12,032 bases of DNA. Origin: Methanobacteriota archaeon. GTDB taxonomy: Archaea; Nanobdellota; Nanobdellia; Woesearchaeales; SM23-78. Location of the stretch: assembly GCA_030637925.1 (NCBI GenBank), contig DAOWFR010000012.1, positions 1 to 12,032 on the forward strand, in the 5' to 3' direction. The position numbers were made by a program, and so were the translations under genes. Numbering within the stretch: position 1 is the first letter of the stretch; each line of letters starts with the position of its first letter. The notes beneath the pieces are model-generated. The model had not been told where the DNA came from and did no database searches. It was given only the letters and a program-made list of their open reading frames with translations. Positions 7,232 through 12,032 of this stretch are shown here, piece after piece.

Positions 7232-7254
7232 ATTCGAACCCTCGACCTGTGGAT

Positions 7255-7268
7255 TTCCTTGCATGAGG
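7255..7268 (-). other. Canonical-position (37/38) 14-base intron of tRNA-Thr
   Basis: The intron CCTCATGCAAGGAA lies between A37 and A38; a one-base shift gives the same product. The exon bases CTTG (32-35) can pair with CAAG in the intron (7258-7261), forming the 4-bp central helix expected of archaeal splice sites. TAC and GAA(A) then form the bulges. The loop beyond is too short for a full inner helix, so the motif is relaxed. It is a very short intron. Confidence 0.75.
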
Positions 7269-7327
7269 TACAAGTCCACTGCACTAGCCGCTATGCTACG
7301 GAGGCATAGGTTCAAGAACGAGAAAAT

Positions 7328-7339
7328 GTTTTAAAAAAC
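7328..7339 (-). promoter_or_regulatory. Box A promoter of the tRNA-Thr gene
   Basis: Minus-strand GTTTTTTAAAAC is centred about 28 bases before the 5' end of the tRNA at 7305, the spacing expected for an archaeal promoter starting at or next to the mature 5' end. It lies between the stop codon of the PAP2-like gene and the tRNA. Confidence 0.5.
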
Positions 7340-7342
7340 TTT

Positions 7343-7756
7343 CTAAAAAACAGCATAAACAATTATTGGGATGATTATTCCTAAAACCAAGCTAACAAGA
7401 ACATCTAAGGGCTTATGACCAACATGCTCATTAAGCTTTTTAAAATCTGGTTTATCCTCTGCTAACCTGTTTATTGCTCTTGACTGTTCCTGTGTAATCC
7501 TCCGAACTCCTAATGCGTCATTAATTATAATTAAGGCCAGCACAACACTAAGGATAAAAACAGCAGAGAGGCCTGTTTCTAAGAATAAGCCTGTTACTAA
7601 TGACACTACTGCTATTGTGTGTAGAGAAGGCATACCACCGTCGTAGAACAACACTTTCCAACTAATTTTCTTTTCTTTAACCCAGCTAATAATAGTCTTT
7701 AACACCTTGGCAAAAAGCCAGGCTATTACTATACTTAGAACAAGTTCTTTTATCAT
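7343..7756 (-). CDS. Divergent PAP2 family (DUF212) membrane protein
   Basis: A 137-residue membrane protein with four likely hydrophobic segments (about 2-24, 48-59, 65-80, 117-136). Family landmarks are GGMPSLHT (40-47; most members have GGMPSSHSA), DALGVRRI with Q91 (80-91) and LNEHVGHKPLDVL (108-120). The length is near the family's usual 135-160. The group is a distant, compact relative of PAP2 lipid phosphatases; the PSxH and GH histidines (H46 and H113) are the plausible catalytic pair, but no function has been firmly set. It starts at ATG 7756, three bases after the upstream stop, with its GAGGAG site inside the end of the 783-residue protein gene, so the two are translationally coupled. 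The tRNA-Thr gene follows 37 bases downstream on the same strand but has its own box A. Confidence 0.8.
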   Translation of the reverse strand: MIKELVLSIVIAWLFAKVLKTIISWVKEKKISWKVLFYDGGMPSLHTIAVVSLVTGLFLETGLSAVFILSVVLALIIINDALGVRRITQEQSRAINRLAEDKPDFKKLNEHVGHKPLDVLVSLVLGIIIPIIVYAVF

Positions 7757-7759
7757 TCT

Positions 7760-10111
7760 CTACTCCTCAGGCTTCCATATAAGTATGTGCATCCTTACAT
7801 ATCTACCTCTGAGTTTCACATTCACCACATAATCGTACAGGCTTTCTACGTCTCCTGTAACTGTTGCATCCATAACTGAATAGGTTCTTACTGGTCCTTC
7901 GTCTTCTTCACAGCATGTGTACTCATAAACTGTACCATCGACAATATCTCTTACTATGAAGCCTTTGGGTCTATTATAGCATAGCTCGCTGACGAAGGTA
8001 CAGGTTTCTCCTCCACCAAATTCTGCTCCTTCACAGGCAGGGTTGCAATTACCATAATAATCTGTGCAGTCAGCATGGCAGCTTCCGTTTTTTACAGTGA
8101 AGTTGACTTGTACTGTTGTTCCGACAATAACATTAATAATCATTACTTTGTCATCATAGCCTTCTTTTCTTGCAATGAAACTGTATTTTCCTACTAATGG
8201 ATCAGTTATGTTGTATTCTCCAGAAATCTCTGTTGTTGCACTGCTCTCATATTCTATGCCAAAGCCAGGGGGGCTGCCTTTTACAAGAGCACCTGCTACT
8301 GGGACGCTATCCTCATCAAATACATACCCAGTAACAATGCCCTGGCAAGTATCATCCTCTCTGTCTACTGAGCCATCACAATCATCATCCATACCATTAG
8401 TGCAGAGCTCAAATAATTCTTCTACACCAAGCTGACAACTCCCATTAGAATCAACACAGTCAGAACCATTATCACAGCAAGCATAATATGTGGTTAAACC
8501 GATGGTGGTTGAGATAAAGTTTTCTCCAGGGTCATCTCCGCAACAGTATTCGTCCATTAAAGCAGGTTCTTCCCAGTTAAAGATTAGTCCTCCACAGTCA
8601 CATCCAGTACCACAGGGTTCACCAAGGAAATTATCAAATCCATTATCTAGGTCTGCAAGGCAGAAGTCACAGCAGCCAGGGTCATCTTTATCATAAAGTC
8701 CATCACCATCATTGTCAGTGCCCTCCTCACAACCCCTATAAAGACTTGGGGCGCTAAGAATACCAGAACCTTCTGGGCAGTCAGAGTCCATGCCATCAAA
8801 AGCACTGTCGCAGTCATTATCAATACTATCAGTGCAGTTATTCTCGCTTGGAATACTGTACCATGTGCAAGTACTTGCATTGCAGCGTCTGCTTGTGCTT
8901 CCTGGTGGTTCGCAGTCAGAGCCCTCACATTCTTCTAGGCCGTTCACTGTGCCGTCACCACAGGAGCCAAGAGTTATAGACTGGGTAACATCACTGCCTG
9001 ATTGATAAGATCTATTATAAGGCTCTGATGATGAGCTGTAGACACCGCAAGCAGCATTCTTAGTACCATCACTACCTACATTGCAATTAACAAAGCGAAC
9101 ATGAGAATTATCTAGCCAGCTACTACCAGAAGGCCATTCACAATCCCTGTCAGTACCATCATATATACCATTATTATTCTCATCAATATAAGCAAAAATG
9201 CTATTAACTGGGACGCCAACATCAACTGTGCATGTGATATTAATGTTTGTGTTGGCATATGGGGCGGTATTACTCACTACAATATTAGTTACACCAACAG
9301 GACAATCACTATCACCATAAGGTGAGCTTCCTCCACCTCTATCCAAAGTGTCATAATCCCATTCTCCATCACAATCATTATCAATGCCATCAATGCATGA
9401 AACTTCTGTGGTCCCTTCACTATGTGCATAGTCCATACATTGATTAGCTATAACACATTCATTTGCAGTATCACAACATGCACTTGTTAAGTCTCTACCT
9501 GTTCTGTAATTCTCTCCAGCATCATCACCACAGCAACAGTGTATTGATGCTACAAAGTTTCCACCTTCAGCTATCTGCCTTCCATGACAGTAACCACTAG
9601 ATGTACCACCCCAAGTACCAGCATAACTATCACCAGTTGCATCACCACCACCAACATTCCAATTATAACTTCCTAGGCTACAATAAGAACTGTGGTAATC
9701 AGTATTTATCCATCTTCCATTAGAAGTGTAACATCTAGCTTCTTTTCGGCCATCTCCATTTAAGTCATACACACCATTACCAAAGCAGTTGCCGTTAAAA
9801 ACACAATCTCCACTAGAACTACAACATGCTCTATCAGATGTATCATCATTAAACCATAACTCAGAGCCTGAGAAATATTCATCTCTATAACCGTGTTCTG
9901 CACAATCAAGGTCAGGATAATAACAACCTGCATCACAACAATTAGCTCCATAGCTCTCAGGACAAACCCCATCACTTACTCCGCAATTATAGTTTATTCC
10001 ACAAACACTAACTCCATGAGGACAAGCAGCATATACAATAGTGCTTAGACCAATAAGAATTATAATCGAGAATACAATTAGTATTAAAAGCTTTAATCTT
10101 TTATTTACCAC
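7760..10111 (-). CDS. Large Cys-rich secreted or surface protein with MopE-type repeats and a carboxypeptidase-regulatory-like domain
   Basis: A 783-residue protein. A hydrophobic N-terminal segment (7-27) ending VYA (26-28) is a signal peptide or anchor. A Cys module follows (30-70: CG, CG, VCPESYGANC, PDLDC), then an EF-hand-like DLNGDGRKE (116-124). MopE-type CxxGxDNDCDGxxDxxDxxC motifs lie at 239-270 (expanded), 426-445, 461-480 and 570-589. A second calcium-type loop DENNNGIYDGTDRD is at 310-323, and CGDGTVNGLEECEGSDC at 384-400. A carboxypeptidase-regulatory-like beta domain spans about 591-674 (GYVFDEDSVPVAGALV...GEYNI...GKYSFIARKEGY). The rest is a Cys-rich tail (678-734) and a short strand-rich end. 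No C-terminal membrane helix is visible, so it may be held by its N-terminus. MopE motifs in other proteins bind metal; metal binding here is inferred. The start is GTG at 10111, preceded by GAGGG at 5 bases. It is the first gene of a unit with the PAP2-like gene. Confidence 0.8.
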   Translation of the reverse strand: MVNKRLKLLILIVFSIIILIGLSTIVYAACPHGVSVCGINYNCGVSDGVCPESYGANCCDAGCYYPDLDCAEHGYRDEYFSGSELWFNDDTSDRACCSSSGDCVFNGNCFGNGVYDLNGDGRKEARCYTSNGRWINTDYHSSYCSLGSYNWNVGGGDATGDSYAGTWGGTSSGYCHGRQIAEGGNFVASIHCCCGDDAGENYRTGRDLTSACCDTANECVIANQCMDYAHSEGTTEVSCIDGIDNDCDGEWDYDTLDRGGGSSPYGDSDCPVGVTNIVVSNTAPYANTNINITCTVDVGVPVNSIFAYIDENNNGIYDGTDRDCEWPSGSSWLDNSHVRFVNCNVGSDGTKNAACGVYSSSSEPYNRSYQSGSDVTQSITLGSCGDGTVNGLEECEGSDCEPPGSTSRRCNASTCTWYSIPSENNCTDSIDNDCDSAFDGMDSDCPEGSGILSAPSLYRGCEEGTDNDGDGLYDKDDPGCCDFCLADLDNGFDNFLGEPCGTGCDCGGLIFNWEEPALMDEYCCGDDPGENFISTTIGLTTYYACCDNGSDCVDSNGSCQLGVEELFELCTNGMDDDCDGSVDREDDTCQGIVTGYVFDEDSVPVAGALVKGSPPGFGIEYESSATTEISGEYNITDPLVGKYSFIARKEGYDDKVMIINVIVGTTVQVNFTVKNGSCHADCTDYYGNCNPACEGAEFGGGETCTFVSELCYNRPKGFIVRDIVDGTVYEYTCCEEDEGPVRTYSVMDATVTGDVESLYDYVVNVKLRGRYVRMHILIWKPEE
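7763..7768 (-). promoter_or_regulatory. Ribosome binding site of the PAP2-like gene inside the upstream gene
   Basis: Minus-strand GAGGAG overlaps the last codons of the 783-residue protein gene and lies 6 bases before the ATG at 7756. This links translation of the two genes. Confidence 0.65.
8345..9397 (-). repeat. Four MopE-type Cys/Asp repeats within the surface protein gene
   Basis: The repeats lie at 9302-9397, 8777-8836, 8672-8731 and 8345-8404. The last three are each exactly 20 codons from first to last Cys, with core DNDCDG, DNDCDS, DNDGDG or DDDCDG followed by acidic residues. The first has a Gly/Ser/Tyr insertion before its last Cys. The third lacks the central Cys (Gly instead). 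Confidence 0.75.
8435..9538 (-). repeat. Duplicated CCGDD-x-GEN / ACC...CV...C module
   Basis: The segments at 9437-9538 (residues 192-225) and 8435-8545 (523-559) share the order CCGDD-[AP]-GEN, a spacer, ACCD, then CV and a final Cys. A third, shorter copy of the second half (RACCSSSGDCVFNGNC, residues 94-109) lies near the N-terminus. Each of the two long copies sits beside a MopE motif, so the protein seems to have grown by duplicating a composite unit. Confidence 0.65.
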
Positions 10112-10116
10112 TCTAA

Positions 10117-10121
10117 CCCTC
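10117..10121 (-). promoter_or_regulatory. Ribosome binding site for the GTG start at 10111
   Basis: Minus-strand GAGGG sits 5 bases before the GTG, at the head of a basic-then-hydrophobic signal sequence (MVNKRLKLL). This supports the GTG as the start. Confidence 0.55.
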
Positions 10122-10151
10122 TTTTCTTGAATATAAGATTATTAAATTACT

Positions 10152-10163
10152 CTATATATAAAG
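10152..10163 (-). promoter_or_regulatory. Box A promoter of the surface protein and PAP2-like unit
   Basis: Minus-strand CTTTATATATAG is a strong TATA box. Initiation is expected near 10130, which leaves a leader of about 20 bases containing the GAGGG site. Confidence 0.6.
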
Positions 10164-10173
10164 ATTTTGGTTA

Positions 10174-10196
10174 GAAAATAAAAAACTTTTTTTATT
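10174..10196 (-). terminator. A/U hairpin and oligo-U terminator of the lipoprotein gene
   Basis: AATAAAAAA (10177-10185) and TTTTTTATT (10188-10196) form a 9-base inverted repeat overlapping the stop codon. On the minus strand it ends in GTTTTTTATTTTC. Either the U tract or the hairpin could end transcription from the lipoprotein gene before the next promoter at 10152-10163. Confidence 0.5.
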
Positions 10197-10398
10197 ATTT
10201 GCAATCAGGGTCTTTTACTTTGCAGTCTGCACCATAATCCTCTGGGCACACATTATCTACCTTGCCGCAGGGACAGTCTTTACCACAAATTATAACCCCG
10301 CCACTTGCTTTTCCAACAGGTTCTTCAGAGACTTGCTTGCAACCAGATAAAACAATTAATAGTAATAATAGAATTAATAAAACCATCTTTATTTTCAT
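10195..10398 (-). CDS. Small Cys-rich lipoprotein
   Basis: A 67-residue protein. The signal sequence MKIKMVLLILLLLLIVLSGC ends in a lipobox (LSGC, C20), so the mature part should be a lipid-anchored peptide of 48 residues. After a short linker come six Cys (C38, C42, C44, C50, C59, C66) in the pattern CGKDCPCGKVDNVCPEDYG then ADC and DPDC. This closely matches residues 30-70 of the 783-residue protein encoded downstream (CG...CG..DGVCPESYGANC...PDLDC). The function is unknown; a disulfide-bonded or metal-binding surface module is plausible. The promoter places the start 30 bases after a box A, so translation is probably leaderless at ATG 10398. The gene is divergent from the 483-residue protein gene. 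Confidence 0.75.
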   Translation of the reverse strand: MKIKMVLLILLLLLIVLSGCKQVSEEPVGKASGGVIICGKDCPCGKVDNVCPEDYGADCKVKDPDCK

Positions 10399-10422
10399 TT
10401 TACATAATCTTTAATCATTTTC

Positions 10423-10432
10423 ATTTAAATAT
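10423..10432 (-). promoter_or_regulatory. Box A promoter of the lipoprotein gene
   Basis: ATTTAAATAT (minus strand ATATTTAAAT) is centred 30 bases before the ATG at 10398 with no Shine-Dalgarno sequence between, which fits a leaderless or nearly leaderless transcript. The 146-base gap 10399-10544 holds this promoter and the opposite-facing one at 10488-10504. Confidence 0.55.
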
Positions 10433-10487
10433 TTTTCCTGTTTTTTTATTTCATATCTTTTATCACTACTACAAAATAACAACAAAA

Positions 10488-10504
10488 CCGAAAGATTTAT
10501 AAAG
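10488..10504 (+). promoter_or_regulatory. BRE and box A promoter of the 483-residue protein gene
   Basis: CCGAAAG (BRE-like, 10488-10494) is followed at once by ATTTATAAAG (box A). Initiation is expected near 10525, giving a leader of about 20 bases that includes the AAAGGAGGA site. Confidence 0.65.
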
Positions 10505-10527
10505 GAGATTTGGTAGTATAGAAGAAT

Positions 10528-10536
10528 AAAGGAGGA
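10528..10536 (+). promoter_or_regulatory. Strong ribosome binding site of the 483-residue protein gene
   Basis: AAAGGAGGA lies 8 bases before ATG 10545. It is the best match to the Shine-Dalgarno consensus in the window. Confidence 0.7.
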
Positions 10537-10544
10537 AAATTAAT

Positions 10545-11996
10545 ATGACAGTTTATGTTGCTGAATTTCCAGTAAATGTGCCTTCTAATCAGGCAATAGG
10601 GTATGCACTAAACCTGGTAAAAGCTCATCAGGAAGAGATTAATACATTAGAGAACAGACTTGAAGAAATAGGTTTTTCTGGAAATGACATTAATTTATTT
10701 AAACAATATAATGCTTTAGAGCAAGTAGTTGATACAGCTTCTTCTCTGGGAGATAAGCTTAATCCAGAAGATTTTGTTTCAGTATTTAAAGAGCAATATG
10801 GAGCCTTGTTTCAAGGAAGAAAAGATGGAAAAACTCTGGATGAGAGATATAAAAATATGTTTACTTTAGCAAAAAAAGAGTTGCAAGAAGAAAATTATTC
10901 CCCAAAATCTAGGATTACTTTAAAAAATATATTAAAAATAGCAGGTATGGTAACTCTTGGTGGTATGATTCTAATACCTACAATGGCTTGTGGCGGTAAG
11001 CATAATGGTGGTAATGGTCCTGGACCTGACCTTAACCCAGATTTAACATTGCATTGTCTTAACCTGAATGGCGGATCTGTGATTGGTGCACAAACTATTG
11101 TGGATGGTACTGCGTATAATACAACCAATGGGGTATACACCATAGAAGACTTAGATATTGGTTTGCACTCTGTTGATTATCAACATGATTCTGTTTGGGA
11201 TGCCTGGCTTTTTGTAAGAACTAGTTTGAGTGGAGAGAATATTGAACAAAAAGATTCATTGGATAGAGAGGCACGCATTAATATTACAAGTGATACTGAT
11301 GTTTACTTAATAAAAATACCAAAGGCTTGGGATATGGATACTGTTGCATTGTATCTTGAAGAAAGAAATGGAATGTATAAGTTTACAGGAAACCCTCCTT
11401 ATACTGTGCCAGTTATTGTAATCAATGAGTATGGAGATATTACAGAAGCACAAAGGGTTTTAGAATCAAACTTAACACAGATGAATAATGCACAGATAAG
11501 AGGGAACTTTACAAGCCCAAGAGTTGGGTTTGAAATACAAACTTTAGCACCTGACCCAAGGATTGATGTTTATTTTAAGGATATATTCCCCCAACAATCA
11601 ATACATGGTGAACTTGTTTCAGATTATCAAATAACAAATACAAGAATAGAGTTGCCTGGAGCAGAAGAAAATACTCTTTTCAGCAAAACATTAGAAGAAT
11701 TATTTGGAGGGATTACACACACAGAAATACCTGATGAGCTTTATATTAAACTTTTAAATGGAGAAAATTATAATGATTTAGCAAACCAAGTTATGATGTG
11801 TTGGGCACAGTTTGATGAAGGAACACATTTTGAAGGCGGAACCGCAGTAGTATTGCACGTTTCTGATTATGCTCCGCAACCTGTTAATCCAAGTTTAGAA
11901 CCAATTAATCCTAATATTCCTCCTGACAAATTTATAAATAAGAATAAAAGACAAGGAAAAAAACACCCAAGAACTCGTAAAAAAGGGATAAAATAA
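10545..11996 (+). CDS. Unrecognised bitopic membrane protein with a large outer beta-rich domain
   Basis: I do not recognise this 483-residue protein as a named family. Residues 1-127 are mainly helical and charged, with no signal peptide, and probably cytoplasmic. One hydrophobic segment (about 129-148, ending LIPTMAC with C149) crosses the membrane, preceded by a basic stretch. A Gly/Asn/Pro linker follows (150-166). Then comes a small beta domain (167-257; the piece GVYTIEDLDIGLHSVDY resembles carboxypeptidase-regulatory-like folds), and a larger domain (about 262-442) with strands VPVIVIN, RVGFEIQT and RIDVYF and helix TLEELFGGITHT. The tail has a Pro/Asn-rich linker (444-460) and a basic end (464-483, 10 Lys or Arg). 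The MAC-GG segment looks like an internal lipobox, which would be odd so far from the N-terminus. The gene has its own strong promoter and ribosome binding site. Confidence 0.7.
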   Translation: MTVYVAEFPVNVPSNQAIGYALNLVKAHQEEINTLENRLEEIGFSGNDINLFKQYNALEQVVDTASSLGDKLNPEDFVSVFKEQYGALFQGRKDGKTLDERYKNMFTLAKKELQEENYSPKSRITLKNILKIAGMVTLGGMILIPTMACGGKHNGGNGPGPDLNPDLTLHCLNLNGGSVIGAQTIVDGTAYNTTNGVYTIEDLDIGLHSVDYQHDSVWDAWLFVRTSLSGENIEQKDSLDREARINITSDTDVYLIKIPKAWDMDTVALYLEERNGMYKFTGNPPYTVPVIVINEYGDITEAQRVLESNLTQMNNAQIRGNFTSPRVGFEIQTLAPDPRIDVYFKDIFPQQSIHGELVSDYQITNTRIELPGAEENTLFSKTLEELFGGITHTEIPDELYIKLLNGENYNDLANQVMMCWAQFDEGTHFEGGTAVVLHVSDYAPQPVNPSLEPINPNIPPDKFINKNKRQGKKHPRTRKKGIK

Positions 11997-12009
11997 TATT
12001 TATTTTTTT
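11997..12009 (+). terminator. Oligo-T terminator after the 483-residue protein gene
   Basis: The stop codon is followed immediately by TATTTATTTTTTT, ending in a run of seven T, a typical archaeal U-tract terminator. The last 23 bases of the window hold no feature I can support. Confidence 0.5.
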
Positions 12010-12032
12010 GATTTAATAAACTTCTATTGGGG

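Larger units (their letters stand above)
7177..7305 (-). tRNA. tRNA-Thr(UGU) with two introns (anticodon loop and T loop)
   Basis: On the minus strand the acceptor stem GCCTCCG (7299-7305) pairs perfectly with CGGAGGC (7178-7184). U8 and A9 follow. The D arm has a 4-bp stem (one G-U pair) and loop AGCGGCTA with A14, G15, G18G19 and A21. The anticodon stem GTGGA/TCCAC (7275-7279 with 7249-7253) is perfect. The variable loop is AGGTC (C48 matching G15). The T stem GAGGG/CCCTC (7239-7243 with 7185-7189) is perfect. The discriminator is T at 7177 and CCA is not encoded. The anticodon loop is 21 bases and the T loop is 49. Removing 14 and 42 bases leaves loop CTTGTAA, with anticodon UGU (7270-7272), and T loop TTCGAAT, giving a standard 73-nucleotide tRNA. 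All five stem arms stay intact, so a decayed pseudogene is unlikely. Confidence 0.85.

Noticed and set aside
7177..7305. Decayed tRNA pseudogene with random insertions
   Set aside because: Acceptor, anticodon and T stems are all perfect, the invariant loop bases are kept, a promoter is at the right distance, and both insertions sit at sites where splicing restores 7-base loops.
8647..8928. 93-residue minus-strand frame inside the surface protein gene
   Set aside because: It overlaps the long gene in another frame; its sequence is a shadow of the repetitive Asp/Cys codons and it has no ribosome binding site or family motif.
8345..9397. CRISPR-like or tandem DNA repeat array
   Set aside because: The similar pieces are unevenly spaced, differ at DNA level and stay in one coding frame. 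They are protein motif repeats.
10305..10502. Plus-strand frame of 65 codons opposite the lipoprotein gene
   Set aside because: The lipoprotein frame has a signal sequence, a lipobox and a homologous module; the opposite frame has none and runs over both promoters.
1..12032. Transposons, integrase genes or phage attachment sites
   Set aside because: I saw no transposase or integrase motifs, no long terminal inverted repeats, and no direct repeat of the tRNA 3' end elsewhere in the window.

Overview
The window looks like chromosomal DNA from an AT-rich archaeon, most likely a DPANN-type lineage such as Woesearchaeota or Pacearchaeota; the lineage is inferred from gene content, not proven. The archaeal signs are box A promoters (TTTAAATA or TTTATA type, some with a purine-rich BRE), some of them 25-30 bases upstream of the start codon with no room for a leader. 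There is also a tRNA gene with introns and no encoded CCA, a COG1361-type surface protein paired with ABC permeases, and Cys- and Asp-rich surface proteins of a kind common in these genomes. GTG and TTG starts occur beside ATG, and several genes have clear GGAGG or GGTGA ribosome binding sites.

Layout. The plus strand opens with the 3' end of a glycogen-debranching-type glucosidase gene (to 443), then a radical SAM enzyme gene with its own promoter (482-1423). This converges on a minus-strand AI-2E family membrane protein (1431-2441). Next comes a minus-strand operon, transcribed from about 7050 down to 2540: a MacB/LolD-type ABC ATPase, a secreted and membrane-anchored protein with three beta-sandwich repeats, and two MacB/FtsX-type permeases. 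Together they look like one exporter or envelope-remodelling complex in which the beta-sandwich protein may stand in for the bacterial MacA adaptor. Upstream of it lies a minus-strand tRNA-Thr(UGU) gene (7177-7305) interrupted twice: by a 14-base intron in the anticodon loop and a 42-base intron in the T loop. Above that is a two-gene minus-strand unit: a 783-residue Cys-rich, MopE-repeat surface protein and a small divergent-PAP2 membrane protein. A small lipoprotein gene (10195-10398), whose mature part resembles the N-terminus of the 783-residue protein, is divergent from a gene for an unrecognised 483-residue single-pass membrane protein (10545-11996).

The theme of the right two thirds is the cell surface: an ABC complex with an extracellular partner, two related Cys-rich surface proteins, a lipid-phosphatase-like membrane protein and a bitopic protein with a large outer domain. 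The most unusual element is the doubly interrupted tRNA-Thr gene. Both insertions can be folded into bulge-helix-bulge-like splice sites, and removing both gives a standard 73-nucleotide tRNA.
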